A stretch of DNA of 64,000 nucleotides from assembly GCA_049616325.1 (NCBI GenBank), contig JBMZHG010000004.1:44639-108638 (forward strand). The letters run 5' to 3'. The notes beneath the pieces are model-generated. The model was not told the origin of the DNA. It worked only from the letters and a program-made list of their open reading frames with translations, and made no database searches. Of the stretch, positions 24,650 through 34,718 are shown in pieces. This DNA comes from UBA11663 sp049616325 (GTDB lineage: Bacteria; Bacteroidota; Bacteroidia; Flavobacteriales_D; Sanyastnellaceae). The position numbers and the translations under genes were made by a program. Numbering within the stretch: position 1 is the stretch's first letter; every line of letters begins with the position of its first letter.

Positions 24650-26420
24650 GAGCCTTTCGGTGAAGAATCAACACGGCTGAGCTGCCCAGAATCGCCAAAA
24701 CCGTCAACGCGGCCGCTGTGCCCGTTTCGCCGTACAGCCACGACCCCGTGGCCATCAAGGCCCCGTAAACCGCAACGCATCCAAGGAAGGCCTGAAGAAG
24801 GCCCCGCGACACGGACTCAGAAACTGGAGAAGCGTCGGACAAGAATCGGCGCCAGCCCGGACCGGACACGCCGGTTTGGGCCACAAACGACGACAACACC
24901 TCGTCCTTCTCAGGAGGCAACAACCACGCGCTCGCCAACCAGCCAAGCGTGGTGATTGTCGTTCCCCAAACCAATTTTTGCCATGCAGCCAATTCCGGCA
25001 CCAACGCCACCGGGCTCGCCGCCAGCGCGTCATGGACCCACGTGAAGTAGGCCGCAACCAAGAGCGACAAAATCATCGCCGCGATTTCCGTCGCCGCCGA
25101 GATGCGCCACCAAAACCACCGGAGCAAAAAGAGGCCGCCCGTCCCGGCACCGAGAAGCAACAGCAAATTGAATGCCTGTCCGGCATCGGTCAGGGCAAGC
25201 CCCAACCCCGCCCCCATCACCAGAGAAACGCCCGTCGCCACTTGCCCCGCCACCACACGCTGCCGCTCCGTCGCGTCCGGCTTGATGAATCGTCCGTAGA
25301 AGTCGTGCACGAGGTAGCTCGCACCGAGATTCAATTGCGTGCTCATGGTGCTCATGAACGCGGCCAAAAGCGAAGCCGCCACCAACCCCAACAACCCTGA
25401 AGGCAGCAGCGACAACATTGCGGGATACGCCAAGTCGTGCCCAACCTTGTCTTCCGCCACATGCGGGAACGCCTCGCGCAACGCATCAAGATCGGGGAAC
25501 ACAATCAGGGATGCCAGCGCCACCAAGATCCATGGCCACGGGCGAAGCGCGTAGTGCGCCACGTTGAACAACAAGGTCGCGCCGACCGCATGCCCTTCGT
25601 CTTTCGCAGAGAACATGCGCTGTGCGATGTAGCCACCCCCTCCCGGCTCCGCGCCAGGGTAATAACTGGACCACCACTGGACGGCAAGCGGAATCAACAA
25701 CATCGGAATCCACGCATTCGCGTCGCTCAAATCCGGCAACAACGACAATTGGGGCACCACGGAGGGGTGCGTCAACAACCCGTTCAGACCGCCCACCTCA
25801 GGCAAGTCCAAAATCCACCACGCGGCCCAGACGGAGCCGATCATGGCGAGAACGAACTGCACGAAGTCCGTCAAAATCACGGCACGCAATCCGCCCATCA
25901 CGCTGTAGACCAACGTGATGCTGCACGTGACCAGAAGCGTCAACCAACCCGGCCAGCCGAGCAAGATGCCCCCGAGTTTGATCGCCGCCAAACTCACGGT
26001 GGCCATGACGAGCACGTTGAACACCAAACCCAGGTACAGGGCGCGGAAACCCCGGAGGAACGCCGCGGACTTGCCCCCGTAACGCAACTCGTAAAAACTG
26101 ATGTCAGTCAAGACGCCTGAACGGCGCCACAAGCGCGCGTACACAAACACCGTCACCATTCCCGTGAGCAGGAACGCCCACCACGCCCAGTTCCCGGCGA
26201 CACCCTGCTGACGCACCAAGTCGGTGACGAGGTTGGGCGTGTCCGTGCTGAACGTGGTCGCGACCATGCTCACGCCGAGGAGCCACCAGGGCATGTTTCG
26301 GCCTGCCAGGAAGTAGCCGGCGGAATCGGTTTTGGCCTGTTTGCTCGCCCAAAGCCCAACCCCCAAAGCCAAGGCGAAATACGCGCCAATGAGGGTCCAA
26401 TCCAAGGTTGTCAACTGCAT
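24639..26420 (-). CDS. sodium:solute symporter (SSS family)
   Basis: This 593-residue inner-membrane protein has about 13-15 membrane segments and the SSS pattern: an unwound first helix region LGVGLWASKQAKTDSAGYFLAGRNMPW near 19-45, and the conserved GGLRAVILTDFVQFVLAM near 170. It should use the sodium gradient to take up a small organic solute. Its position as the first gene of an operon with a sugar kinase and hexosaminidase suggests a monosaccharide such as GalNAc, GlcNAc or galactose. A near -7 match (TATTCTTG) lies five bases before the ATG. Confidence 0.9.
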   Translation of the reverse strand: MQLTTLDWTLIGAYFALALGVGLWASKQAKTDSAGYFLAGRNMPWWLLGVSMVATTFSTDTPNLVTDLVRQQGVAGNWAWWAFLLTGMVTVFVYARLWRRSGVLTDISFYELRYGGKSAAFLRGFRALYLGLVFNVLVMATVSLAAIKLGGILLGWPGWLTLLVTCSITLVYSVMGGLRAVILTDFVQFVLAMIGSVWAAWWILDLPEVGGLNGLLTHPSVVPQLSLLPDLSDANAWIPMLLIPLAVQWWSSYYPGAEPGGGGYIAQRMFSAKDEGHAVGATLLFNVAHYALRPWPWILVALASLIVFPDLDALREAFPHVAEDKVGHDLAYPAMLSLLPSGLLGLVAASLLAAFMSTMSTQLNLGASYLVHDFYGRFIKPDATERQRVVAGQVATGVSLVMGAGLGLALTDAGQAFNLLLLLGAGTGGLFLLRWFWWRISAATEIAAMILSLLVAAYFTWVHDALAASPVALVPELAAWQKLVWGTTITTLGWLASAWLLPPEKDEVLSSFVAQTGVSGPGWRRFLSDASPVSESVSRGLLQAFLGCVAVYGALMATGSWLYGETGTAAALTVLAILGSSAVLILHRKARGI

Positions 26421-26459
26421 GAAAACAAGAATACATCACGCCTCGGCCCGCGGGGAAAC

Positions 26460-27638
26460 TCAGAGACAAGGAGTTCCAAACAATCCGAGCAAGGCCAACA
26501 CATCGGTGACGGTGACGACCCCGTCGAAGTTGACATCTGCAGTGCAGGACTGTGCACATCCAAACTCGGAAAGCACGACCAGCATGTCGGCCACCGACAC
26601 GGTTCCATCGAGATTCACATCACCCGTGCACCCCACCGCAGGAGGGTCGTCCACGTCGTAATAGTCCCCGATGTCCGGGTAGGTCGGGCACACTTGACGG
26701 CTGGTGAAGGCGACGGCCGCAGCTCGTGTCAGGTCGTAGTAAGACGCATCTGTCACGTGAGGCACGTGCCCCGCACCTTCGAACGTGGTCAGTCGGTGTT
26801 CGAGCCCCGCCTCTTCCGCCCGGATGTGAACGGGCCAGCTCCCATCAACCACGGTCACGTTGATGCCCAGCAAACTGACGGTCCCTGTGCCGTAAGGAAC
26901 GGTGCCGTCGGCCGTGCCGTGCGTGCTCACCAAGGGAACGTCTCCAGCCTCGATCCAATCGACGTCTCCGATGGCTCCTGAAATGTTGATGATGGACAAC
27001 ACCTCGGAAGAATACCCGGGATTGCCGCTGAGGCCCTCCAGTCCTCCACCCAACCCGGGTTGGGTGAGATCGATGACGTCAGGCACTTCGGAGAGGTCGT
27101 CGATGTAGGCCGCGTGCAAGGCAATGAAAGCGCCTGCTGACGAACCTCCGAGCACGATTCGACTGGGATCAATGCCCCAAGGATTGCCTTGCTCGGCATG
27201 GGACTTACGGAAAAAACGCACCGCCGCCTTCGCATCGTGAACACCGCGAAGAACCGACTCCTGCAAAGACGTTTCGAGGTCAAAGAGGTTGTCAATGCCC
27301 AAGCGGTAACTGAAGGAGGCGGCAACGTACCCCATGCGGGCGAGGTCTTCGCACAACGGCACCACATCCGTTCCGTCGTTGCTCCCGGCCAGAAAAAATC
27401 CGCCGTGCGCCACCAGGACCACAGGCCGATCCGTGACCTCATCTCCTGAAGGCAAGTAGATGTCCATGTCCAGTTGCTCCGTCGCTCCAGAAGAACCAAC
27501 GTTGCTTCCGTACAGGATGCCGGTTTGGACCTCGATTTGGTCAAAGACGCGGTACCGGTAACGCGCCCCGTCGCACTGGGCAAGGCATGCCTCGCCCCAA
27601 GCGAGGCAACATGTTGCGATGAGCCAAGCCTTACGCAC
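26460..27638 (-). CDS. secreted alpha/beta-hydrolase esterase with two dockerin-like repeats
   Basis: The 392-residue protein has a short signal peptide (MRKAWLIATCCLAWGEACLAQ) and a carboxylesterase/feruloyl-esterase-type alpha/beta hydrolase core. The oxyanion segment is VAHGGFFLAG near 77-86, the nucleophile is Ser167 in GGSSAG, the acid Asp244 in GTADGTVP and the base His291 in EGAGHVPH. The end carries two dockerin-like EF-hand units back to back (GDVNLDGTVSVADMLVVL and ADVNFDGVVTVTDVLALL) with cysteines at the borders and a final FGTPCL. No T9SS type A domain is present. The start is GTG and overlaps phhA by eight bases. Confidence 0.85.
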   Translation of the reverse strand: MRKAWLIATCCLAWGEACLAQCDGARYRYRVFDQIEVQTGILYGSNVGSSGATEQLDMDIYLPSGDEVTDRPVVLVAHGGFFLAGSNDGTDVVPLCEDLARMGYVAASFSYRLGIDNLFDLETSLQESVLRGVHDAKAAVRFFRKSHAEQGNPWGIDPSRIVLGGSSAGAFIALHAAYIDDLSEVPDVIDLTQPGLGGGLEGLSGNPGYSSEVLSIINISGAIGDVDWIEAGDVPLVSTHGTADGTVPYGTGTVSLLGINVTVVDGSWPVHIRAEEAGLEHRLTTFEGAGHVPHVTDASYYDLTRAAAVAFTSRQVCPTYPDIGDYYDVDDPPAVGCTGDVNLDGTVSVADMLVVLSEFGCAQSCTADVNFDGVVTVTDVLALLGLFGTPCL

Positions 27639-28377
27639 GCCCGATCATTTGGAACGCTGAAAACCATGCATCCAAGTCACGACGCAGCTGCACCACGTCT
27701 TCCACGATGAAGTATTTCGTCTGGATGACGTCGGTCCGAAACGGTGTCTTCATCACTTCCTCGAGGGCAAAGGGGGTCAAAGAACTGCGCAACCCCCATG
27801 CGTGGTTGGTTTCCCCGTAGCTCGACATGATTCCGGCCCCCATCAATTCCGCCGCCCCCTTCTCGCCGCGCACAAAACCAAATTCCACGAAGTACCAATA
27901 CAAGCGTTGCAATCCAAGCACGGCCTCCTCTTCGCCCGCGCCCACCAACGCCGCACCGACTTCGCCAAAACGGTGCATGAACGCCGCGAAATCCAAATTC
28001 ATCAACGGAGGGATGTGTCCGAACGTGTCGTGAAACATGTCGGGCTCTTCGATGTAATCCAGCTGGTCGGGGCGGCGCACCCACGTGGACGTACAAAACC
28101 GCTTTGACGCAAGAAGCTGAAAGAAATCTTCTACCGGAATCAACCCCGGAACAACGGCCAGCGACCAACCCGTGGTGGCGTGCAATTGCCTTTCCATCTC
28201 CGCCACCTTGGGAACCAAGCTTTGCGTCAAGGTGTCGCTCATTTGGTCCAAACAAGCCAGGTACATCGGCGAAGCCTTGCCTTCCAAATTGGCGCGCTGA
28301 CGCTCGTACAAGCGCCTCCACGTGTCGTGGTGATCGGGCGTGTAGTCGGCCCACACTTGTGACAATCCCTGGTCCAT
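27631..28377 (-). CDS. phhA: phenylalanine 4-monooxygenase
   Basis: PhhA hydroxylates phenylalanine to tyrosine with a pterin cofactor and non-haem iron. The iron ligands are two histidines in DMFHDTFGHIP (near residues 116 and 121) and the glutamate in YWYFVEFG (near 165); the pterin loop is VVPGLIPVEDFF near 75. The length (248 residues from this start) suits a bacterial single-domain enzyme without a regulatory ACT domain. I chose the ATG at 28377 over a GTG at 28395, which only adds six residues. It is 57 bases downstream of the PLD gene and overlaps the esterase. Confidence 0.95.
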   Translation of the reverse strand: MDQGLSQVWADYTPDHHDTWRRLYERQRANLEGKASPMYLACLDQMSDTLTQSLVPKVAEMERQLHATTGWSLAVVPGLIPVEDFFQLLASKRFCTSTWVRRPDQLDYIEEPDMFHDTFGHIPPLMNLDFAAFMHRFGEVGAALVGAGEEEAVLGLQRLYWYFVEFGFVRGEKGAAELMGAGIMSSYGETNHAWGLRSSLTPFALEEVMKTPFRTDVIQTKYFIVEDVVQLRRDLDAWFSAFQMIGRA

Positions 28378-28434
28378 GTGATGAAAATACACCACACGAA
28401 CCAGGGATTCAATCGCACTGACGTCGGAGGTACC

Positions 28435-30636
28435 TCAATGCACCGCCAGGCGGCTTGTCGTCACGTGACCGTCGTTGTGCGTCACCGACACCGTGTACAT
28501 GCCGGCACTCAACCCGACCAACTCCAATTGCACCACACCGCCTTGCGACCATTGGTCCACTTCAGCACGTCGGCCGCTCATGTCCCAAACCGACACCACG
28601 TCACCTGCAGCAAGGCCACTCACCCAAACCTGCTCGCGCGCCGGGTTGGGCATCAGGACCCATTGGGCGGCTGAGCCTTCGGCCACCGCATCCGGGTTGC
28701 CTGTCACCGCGTTGATGATTCCACGGAACTCTTGGTGGTACAGGTTGGCGACGCGCGCGTCATGAACAATCACCGTGTTTTCGTCGTTCACGCTTTCCGC
28801 ACTGGACGACCAGTTGTGCGAACCGGTGATGACCAGCGGGTCCGAGCCCACCTCGCTGTGGTCGAGAATGGCGTACTTGTGGTGGCAATCTCCGCTCAAG
28901 TCGTGGGCGTACACCTGCACCCCGTTGCTGATCAAGTTGTCGAATTCGCTTCCCGTGGTGTTGACCTGTTCAATCACGCCTACCGGGCTGACGAAGAAGC
29001 TTTGGTTGAGTTCGACAATCGCCGAGCCCAAATCGTCGCGAGTCAAGGTCAAAAGGGCAAATTCAAAGTCTGCGTTGGCCGCTTCGATTTCCGCGAGAAT
29101 GGCGGCGTTGGTGCCGTCCGAGGGAGAGAAATACAACTCCACCGGGCTCCCACCAATCAGGAAGTCCACCGGGGTGTTCCAGGTCTTGTCCGCACCAAAC
29201 TTGCTGTTCGCGGCATCCGGCGTCATGCCTTCTGCCCCCCACATTTCCTCGAATTCCAATTCGTAGGCGCGTGCCAAACTTTGGTCCTCGAACACGATCG
29301 CGTTGTTCAAATCGCTCACGAGCTGACCCGTCGTCAGGTTGGTCGACCCCGTCAGGACAAACGCGGACTCCGCGTAGTCCGCATCACCGACAATGAACTT
29401 GTTGTGCATGCCGCTTCCCTCGCCGTCCGTGCGCGGGTGGGTGACGACAGAAGCGTCAAGGTTCATCAGGCCAACGTTGGCGTTGGAGCCCTCGTAGATC
29501 CAACGGATTTGGACGCCGTTGGCTGCAGCCGCATTCACGGCATCTTCCACCGTTTGGTCGTTCAAGTTGTACGCCGCCACATCGAGCGTGTGCTGCGCAC
29601 TCATGATCCACGCCGCAACCGTGTCGTTCATGTCCGTGCCAAGCGAAAGCGCCAACTCCTCCGTCGCGACGCTGTGGTCGACAGCTCCGTTGAAGTACAC
29701 GTGAATGTTCCCCGAGCTTTCAGACACCGTGGCGTACGGACGAATCGTCGAGTACGCCGTGGAGCCGTCCTCAAGCGTCGAAACGGCGCGGGCGTAGTAA
29801 ATGGTCCCGGGCTCGAGCCCTTCGAGGTTCACAAAGTGGCTGGGCGTGTTGCTCTGAAGGCCATTCGCAGTCATTCCCAGATCTTCAGTTAGCCCGTATT
29901 CCACCGAGCCGTCGCACGCCAAATCCGTGGTCCAAGACAACGTAAAGCTCGTCGTGGCAAGGTTGGTTTGCGAAACCGGAGACGTGTAACAAAGCGCGGA
30001 CGCAGGAATCAAATCCACAGGTCCACGTGGCAGCAACTGGTACCCACCAAAACCGTCAAACGAGAACTGTGACACGATGCCAAGCATATCCACTTCGCAT
30101 CCGGTCAACTCTTCTCCCACCAGCGTGTTGCTCGTCCGAACGTAGATTACGCCTGACTCTCCCGAGGCGTTGAAGTCGTAGGTGTTGTTGCCAGTAATGA
30201 ACGTTCCCGCGAGCGGAAAAGTCACGCCGTTAATTCGAACGAGTTGACCTTCGAGGCCTTCGTCCATTTGGGCTGGCGTAATCTCCAACGGCTCCGGCAA
30301 CGTGCCAGCCCCGAAGAAATCCACCGCCGTCAAGTTGGGTCCCACTTCGAGAAGGCCGTTGTACTCAGTGATTTCACCCGTCACGCTGAGGCTGTCCCCA
30401 ATTTGTGGCGTCGAGTCCCAATCGCCCCAATCAGAGCCCGGGTACAAGGCAATGCCTGCCGTGGCATCCTGGAGGTATCGGACGGAACCGAGGTTGTCGT
30501 CGCTGGTCACCACGCCGGTAACCGTGACCACGTCTCCAATGTTGTAGTTCTCGCGCACGTCGAGAATGTTGTTTTGTGCCACGGCTGCCGTGGTCACAAT
30601 GGCGGCTACGAAGGCCAATGTCAATTTCAAGTTCAT
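28435..30636 (-). CDS. secreted OB-fold / phospholipase D-like protein with T9SS sorting domain
   Basis: The 733-residue protein has a signal peptide (MNLKLTLAFVAAIVTTAAVAQ), a YhcR/DUF5689-like OB-fold at about 22-215 (NYNIGDVVTVTGVVTSDDN), and an FN3-like domain at about 218-310. Two PLD half-sites follow: MHNKFIVGD with GSTN near 420-445 and CHHKYAILD with GSHNWS near 605-630. The first is HxK followed by D as in HKD motifs, and the second likewise. A T9SS type A domain (VLMPNPAREQVWVSG to SRLAVH) ends the protein. It may be a nuclease or phospholipase at the cell surface. Its ATG overlaps the stop of the TonB receptor. Confidence 0.85.
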   Translation of the reverse strand: MNLKLTLAFVAAIVTTAAVAQNNILDVRENYNIGDVVTVTGVVTSDDNLGSVRYLQDATAGIALYPGSDWGDWDSTPQIGDSLSVTGEITEYNGLLEVGPNLTAVDFFGAGTLPEPLEITPAQMDEGLEGQLVRINGVTFPLAGTFITGNNTYDFNASGESGVIYVRTSNTLVGEELTGCEVDMLGIVSQFSFDGFGGYQLLPRGPVDLIPASALCYTSPVSQTNLATTSFTLSWTTDLACDGSVEYGLTEDLGMTANGLQSNTPSHFVNLEGLEPGTIYYARAVSTLEDGSTAYSTIRPYATVSESSGNIHVYFNGAVDHSVATEELALSLGTDMNDTVAAWIMSAQHTLDVAAYNLNDQTVEDAVNAAAANGVQIRWIYEGSNANVGLMNLDASVVTHPRTDGEGSGMHNKFIVGDADYAESAFVLTGSTNLTTGQLVSDLNNAIVFEDQSLARAYELEFEEMWGAEGMTPDAANSKFGADKTWNTPVDFLIGGSPVELYFSPSDGTNAAILAEIEAANADFEFALLTLTRDDLGSAIVELNQSFFVSPVGVIEQVNTTGSEFDNLISNGVQVYAHDLSGDCHHKYAILDHSEVGSDPLVITGSHNWSSSAESVNDENTVIVHDARVANLYHQEFRGIINAVTGNPDAVAEGSAAQWVLMPNPAREQVWVSGLAAGDVVSVWDMSGRRAEVDQWSQGGVVQLELVGLSAGMYTVSVTHNDGHVTTSRLAVH

Positions 30637-33600
30637 TCCTTGGGGTTCTTGTTTTGCAATCCTTTCAATTCAAGCACAGCGCTCAACCGCACCATGCGCG
30701 GAGGCCCAACAAACACTTCTGCTCGTCCACTTCCACCCTCCAATCCGTAGGGATTGGGAGCGTACTGGGAGTTGTTCGTGGCGTCCGACACGTACAAGGC
30801 ATCGAGGGCGTTCGTGACGCTCATTCGCAACCTGAGCAAGGCGTGGTCCGAGACGTCCAACGACGTTCCTGCATTGAAATTAATCAACGCGTATCCAGGC
30901 GTGACCCACACATCCTTAGGCTCCCCTTCCGTGATCACATCGCCGGGAGAGAAGTTGGCGTAATGCTGCCAGAACCAAGTGTTCCGTACCGAGAAGTACG
31001 TTCCACGCTTGGGACGGTAGCTTACGGCCATGGAGATCTGGCGCTGCGCGGCGTCCCCAACCTTCACCCCGTCGAGGTTCACCAACGTATCTGCAATGCT
31101 TCCGTCGGAGACACGCGTGAGGAAGGCGTTGGTGGTTCTGTTCACCAAATCCACGCGTTCGTTGCTAGTCCAACGCCAGTTTCCAGCAGAAACCACACCT
31201 TGAACGTTGAGTTTGTTTGTGGGGTCGTAAGCAAAGTCCCACTCCACTCCAGAGTGAACTGCGTCCGCGTTGAGCAAGTTGTACCCCAGGTTCCGGTCCA
31301 CGTCGTCGATGACCGAGGCGGCCACGGCGCCCCATTCTTCCGCACTTGCGTCGCTTTCCGCCAGCGCAATCAGCGCCTCGCGGCCCGCCACCGTAGACGT
31401 GTCGGCGTACACCGACAGGTTGGGATCTTGCCACAAGCCAGAAACCCCATAAAACCGGTTGACCGGCTTGTTCTCCCAGCCTGTGCGGTACGCGTTGACG
31501 TTGGAAGCAAATTTGCCCTTGGCGTATTTCACGCCGGCCTCCACCGCCTTCACGTATTGGTTTTCGTATCCCTCGATGACGTTGTTGTTCAAGTCAAACA
31601 CCGAGTTGAACAGCGGTGCACGGTTGAGGTAGCCGACGTTGGTGTAGGCGTTCACCCATTCGTTGAAGTTGTAGTTCCCACCTGCCTTGATGGTCGCGCT
31701 GTTCAAGCGTTCCCAGTCCGTGGTGTACGTGCTCAAACCCGGGTGATCCGCCGTCAAGAACGTGGTGTCTGTTTCCCACTCCGTCTCCCCCAAAACCCGG
31801 AATTCGTCCGTGGATCGCACCTCGTACGTCGTGTCGTTCAATGTCACCACGTTGGGACGGAAGTAGTCGATGGCACGGTACCAACTCTGCGCTCCAGAAA
31901 CGTTGACAAACGCAGAGTAGTTGTACTTGTCGAGCTCGAGCTGGAGGTACGTCCCGCCCCACGCGACTTGGCCGTCGTCGTCGTAGTAGTATTTGTCGCC
32001 GGTGCGCAAGGGCTGCTCAAAGTCCGAGTTTTGGTCGCGGCGGTCGTCGGGCGCGTCGTAGTAATCCGCACCAAACATGTCTCCAATCGTCCGATAGTGA
32101 CTGCCGGTGTAATGCCGCGCGTCCACCCCTGCACTCAGCGAGAGCTGGTCCGTTAAGTTTGAATTGAAGTTGGACAGCGCCCCAAACCAACGGTGATCGT
32201 TGTGCGCAATGCGAATGAAGTTGGAGCCTTTGCGTTCTCCGTTTTCGTCCACATTCAAGCCGTTGGGCCCAAACTCAAACAGCTGATGCGAATCCCACGT
32301 CCCCTGCAGGTCGAGTGTTCCGTCCGCCACCCTCGTTCCCGGCGTGCTCGCCAAAGCCTCGCCCCCGCCGCTTCCAAAGCTCGCATAGGCCGTGGTGGTC
32401 AGGGTGGATTTGTCGGACAAACTCCACACATCGCGTACCGTCACGATGGGCTTGAAGTAGACGTTTTGACGCGGGTTGTAACGACGCACGTCTCCGTACG
32501 TCGTGTCGACCTGCCCAGTCTCCTCGTTGAAATTGTAATAGACTTCCTGGTAGTTGACCATGAACTCGTTGAAGCCCCGACCGCGATTCAAAATTGGGTT
32601 GTTGTTGAGGCTTGCCAATTCCGCATTCAATTCGGATCGTTCAGCCCATTTCGTCGACCTGCCTCCGGTGGTCAAAGCGTTCGCCAAGTCGGTGTCGTAT
32701 TCGTACACCTGCATTTGGTAAGAGCGTTGTCCGTGACGCTGCGGGGCGCCAAACGTCGTGAAGCTCAAATTGTGGTTCCCGACGGTCTTTCGCCCCTTCA
32801 GGTAGTAGGCGTAAGCTTCCGACTCGAGGCCGTCCGCAAAACCGCGGTTGGTCTTGTACGACCCAACAAAGTGCAAAAAGCCTTTGTCTTGGTTGCCAAA
32901 AACGCCTGCCAAACTGTTTCGGAAGTACCCATACGAGCCCAATTCAGATTGGTACTGCAATGAACCGTTGGCCGATTCGTCGCCACCCGTCAAAATGTTG
33001 ATTGTCCCCCCAACAGAGGGAATGGCCAACTTGCTCGCTCCAAGACCTCGCTGCACTTGTGTCGTTCGTACCACCAAGTCAAGTCCTGCCCAGTTGCTCC
33101 AATAGACCCACCCGTTTTCCATGTCGTTCATGGGAACGCCGTCGACCATGACCGCGAGGTTGGTTTGGTCAAAGCCACGAATGGTCACCCGTGCATCTCC
33201 GTCGCCGCCACCCTGCTGGGTGGCATACACACCAGGGGTCGTGTTCAACACCAAAGGCAAGTCTCGGCCTGCCAACTCTTCTTGAATCTGCGCGGGAAGC
33301 ACGTTGGTGAAAGCCACTGGCGTTTTGCGTGAAATGACCACATCTGCCGAAACCACGGCCTCCTTCATGATCAACGTTTCCATCCGGAACCGCAGAACGG
33401 CCTCCTTTCCATCGCACGTCACTTGCTTTTGCTGGCTTTCGTACCCGATGTAAGATGCCTCAAGGATCACCTCGCCTTTCGGCACGGGCAACGAAAAGGT
33501 ACCGTCGAGATCCGTCGCCGCAAAGGCACTTCCCGCCTTGATGTACGCTCCAATTAAAGGGTCGCCCGTGAGGGCATCCTGCACCGTACCACGCACCGTG

Positions 33601-33677
33601 CACAACTGAGCTTGAACAGACGTGCCCCAAGCCAAGCCGGCCAGGAGCAACAGCGTTGCTCTTGTCAATATTCTCAT
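30633..33677 (-). CDS. TonB-dependent receptor with carboxypeptidase-like N-domain
   Basis: The 1014-residue outer-membrane transporter has a signal peptide (MRILTRATLLLLAGLAWGTSVQAQ), a CarboxypepD_reg-like domain at about 27-100 (GTVQDALTGDPLIGAYIKAG, SYIGYES), a plug domain with RGFDQTNLAVMVDGVPMNDMENG near 175-195, and a 22-strand barrel to the C-terminus. It is not the SusC subtype: there is no SusD partner next to it. It lies between a lamin-tail protein (13 bases) and the PLD protein (overlap of four bases), so the substrate probably comes from their action at the surface. Confidence 0.92.
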   Translation of the reverse strand: MRILTRATLLLLAGLAWGTSVQAQLCTVRGTVQDALTGDPLIGAYIKAGSAFAATDLDGTFSLPVPKGEVILEASYIGYESQQKQVTCDGKEAVLRFRMETLIMKEAVVSADVVISRKTPVAFTNVLPAQIQEELAGRDLPLVLNTTPGVYATQQGGGDGDARVTIRGFDQTNLAVMVDGVPMNDMENGWVYWSNWAGLDLVVRTTQVQRGLGASKLAIPSVGGTINILTGGDESANGSLQYQSELGSYGYFRNSLAGVFGNQDKGFLHFVGSYKTNRGFADGLESEAYAYYLKGRKTVGNHNLSFTTFGAPQRHGQRSYQMQVYEYDTDLANALTTGGRSTKWAERSELNAELASLNNNPILNRGRGFNEFMVNYQEVYYNFNEETGQVDTTYGDVRRYNPRQNVYFKPIVTVRDVWSLSDKSTLTTTAYASFGSGGGEALASTPGTRVADGTLDLQGTWDSHQLFEFGPNGLNVDENGERKGSNFIRIAHNDHRWFGALSNFNSNLTDQLSLSAGVDARHYTGSHYRTIGDMFGADYYDAPDDRRDQNSDFEQPLRTGDKYYYDDDGQVAWGGTYLQLELDKYNYSAFVNVSGAQSWYRAIDYFRPNVVTLNDTTYEVRSTDEFRVLGETEWETDTTFLTADHPGLSTYTTDWERLNSATIKAGGNYNFNEWVNAYTNVGYLNRAPLFNSVFDLNNNVIEGYENQYVKAVEAGVKYAKGKFASNVNAYRTGWENKPVNRFYGVSGLWQDPNLSVYADTSTVAGREALIALAESDASAEEWGAVAASVIDDVDRNLGYNLLNADAVHSGVEWDFAYDPTNKLNVQGVVSAGNWRWTSNERVDLVNRTTNAFLTRVSDGSIADTLVNLDGVKVGDAAQRQISMAVSYRPKRGTYFSVRNTWFWQHYANFSPGDVITEGEPKDVWVTPGYALINFNAGTSLDVSDHALLRLRMSVTNALDALYVSDATNNSQYAPNPYGLEGGSGRAEVFVGPPRMVRLSAVLELKGLQNKNPKE

Positions 33678-33689
33678 GGGAATCGCCCC

Positions 33690-34640
33690 TTAGTTGCGGA
33701 CCACGCGACGAGTGGTGCGCTGGCCGTTGGCGAAACGCACTTCCATCAGGTACATTCCCGGTTGCAATCCGTTGAGGTTGAATTCCACCGCAGACGATTC
33801 AGCAACACGTTCCGCACGAACTGCTTGCCCAGCCAAGTTGTGCATGACCACTTCACGGACCGTTGCGCCACCCTGAATCCACAGCACGTCACCCGACGCA
33901 GGGTTGGGGTACACCTGCACTTCCGGGTTCATTGCCACATCCGACAAAGACGTCGTGCCGCAATCGCACATGTGGAAGCCCAACGTCAAGAACACCTGGT
34001 CAAGCGTGTAGTTGAGCGAATCGTTGGACCACAGCATTCCGTCCCATTCGTCGACCACCAAGAAGTCGTCGAGCGCATCCGTGTCGCCTTGAAGCACTTC
34101 AGGCTTGCGGACCAGCGTGTGGTTTTGGGTCATCTCAGCCCACCCCGTCGTGCCTGGGTCTTCCCCGATTTTCCCGAAAATGTCCACCACGGTGTTGGTG
34201 GAGATTTTGCGAAGTACCATGGCGTCGTTGCCGTTGAAGTACATCGTGTTGTTCTCGTCGTACACGGGACAAACCCACAAGTCGGCGGCCTCCGCAAGCT
34301 CGTCCCACACCGGTGCTTCGAAGTCCACACCGTCGGGATCTTGCTTGTCCAGCACCACCACAACTACACTGTCGGACTCCAACATGCCAGACAAGTCCAC
34401 CTTTTGGTTGTCTTGCGCCGCGGTGGCTCCGTTGGCATAGCGCTCCAAGCGGTAATCGCTCAAATCCACCGACGCGCCTGTGGGGTTGTAAATCTCCAGC
34501 GCCTTGTTGTTGCTCCACCCCTCGATGTATTCGGAAATGAACAGCTCGTTGCATTGCGCTTGAGCGTTGGAGGTGAACGTGGCTGCAAAAGCCACCAATC
34601 CCATGGCTTTGAGCGAGTTGATAATAGATTTTTTCATCAT
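33690..34640 (-). CDS. lamin-tail domain protein with T9SS sorting domain
   Basis: The protein (about 316 residues) starts with MMKKSIINSLKAMGLVAF, a signal peptide ending near NAQAQ. It then has a lamin-tail domain (LTD) at about 28-130: ELFISEYIEGWSNNKALEIY, VDLSDYRLERYANG and VVVVLDKQDPDGVDF. The region to about 240 is unassigned, and the end is a T9SS type A domain (VQVYPNPASGDVLWIQG to RRVVRN). Extracellular nucleases in Bacteria often carry an LTD, but no nuclease motif is seen here. It heads the operon with the TonB receptor and the PLD protein. Two ATGs, 34640 and 34637, are adjacent. Confidence 0.8.
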   Translation of the reverse strand: MMKKSIINSLKAMGLVAFAATFTSNAQAQCNELFISEYIEGWSNNKALEIYNPTGASVDLSDYRLERYANGATAAQDNQKVDLSGMLESDSVVVVVLDKQDPDGVDFEAPVWDELAEAADLWVCPVYDENNTMYFNGNDAMVLRKISTNTVVDIFGKIGEDPGTTGWAEMTQNHTLVRKPEVLQGDTDALDDFLVVDEWDGMLWSNDSLNYTLDQVFLTLGFHMCDCGTTSLSDVAMNPEVQVYPNPASGDVLWIQGGATVREVVMHNLAGQAVRAERVAESSAVEFNLNGLQPGMYLMEVRFANGQRTTRRVVRN

Positions 34641-34718
34641 TGAAAGTCGTTTGCTGTGCAAAGGTTCGTCGTATTTCGTTGGGGCGAAATTACCCACAAC
34701 CTCTCAATTTTCGACGAA

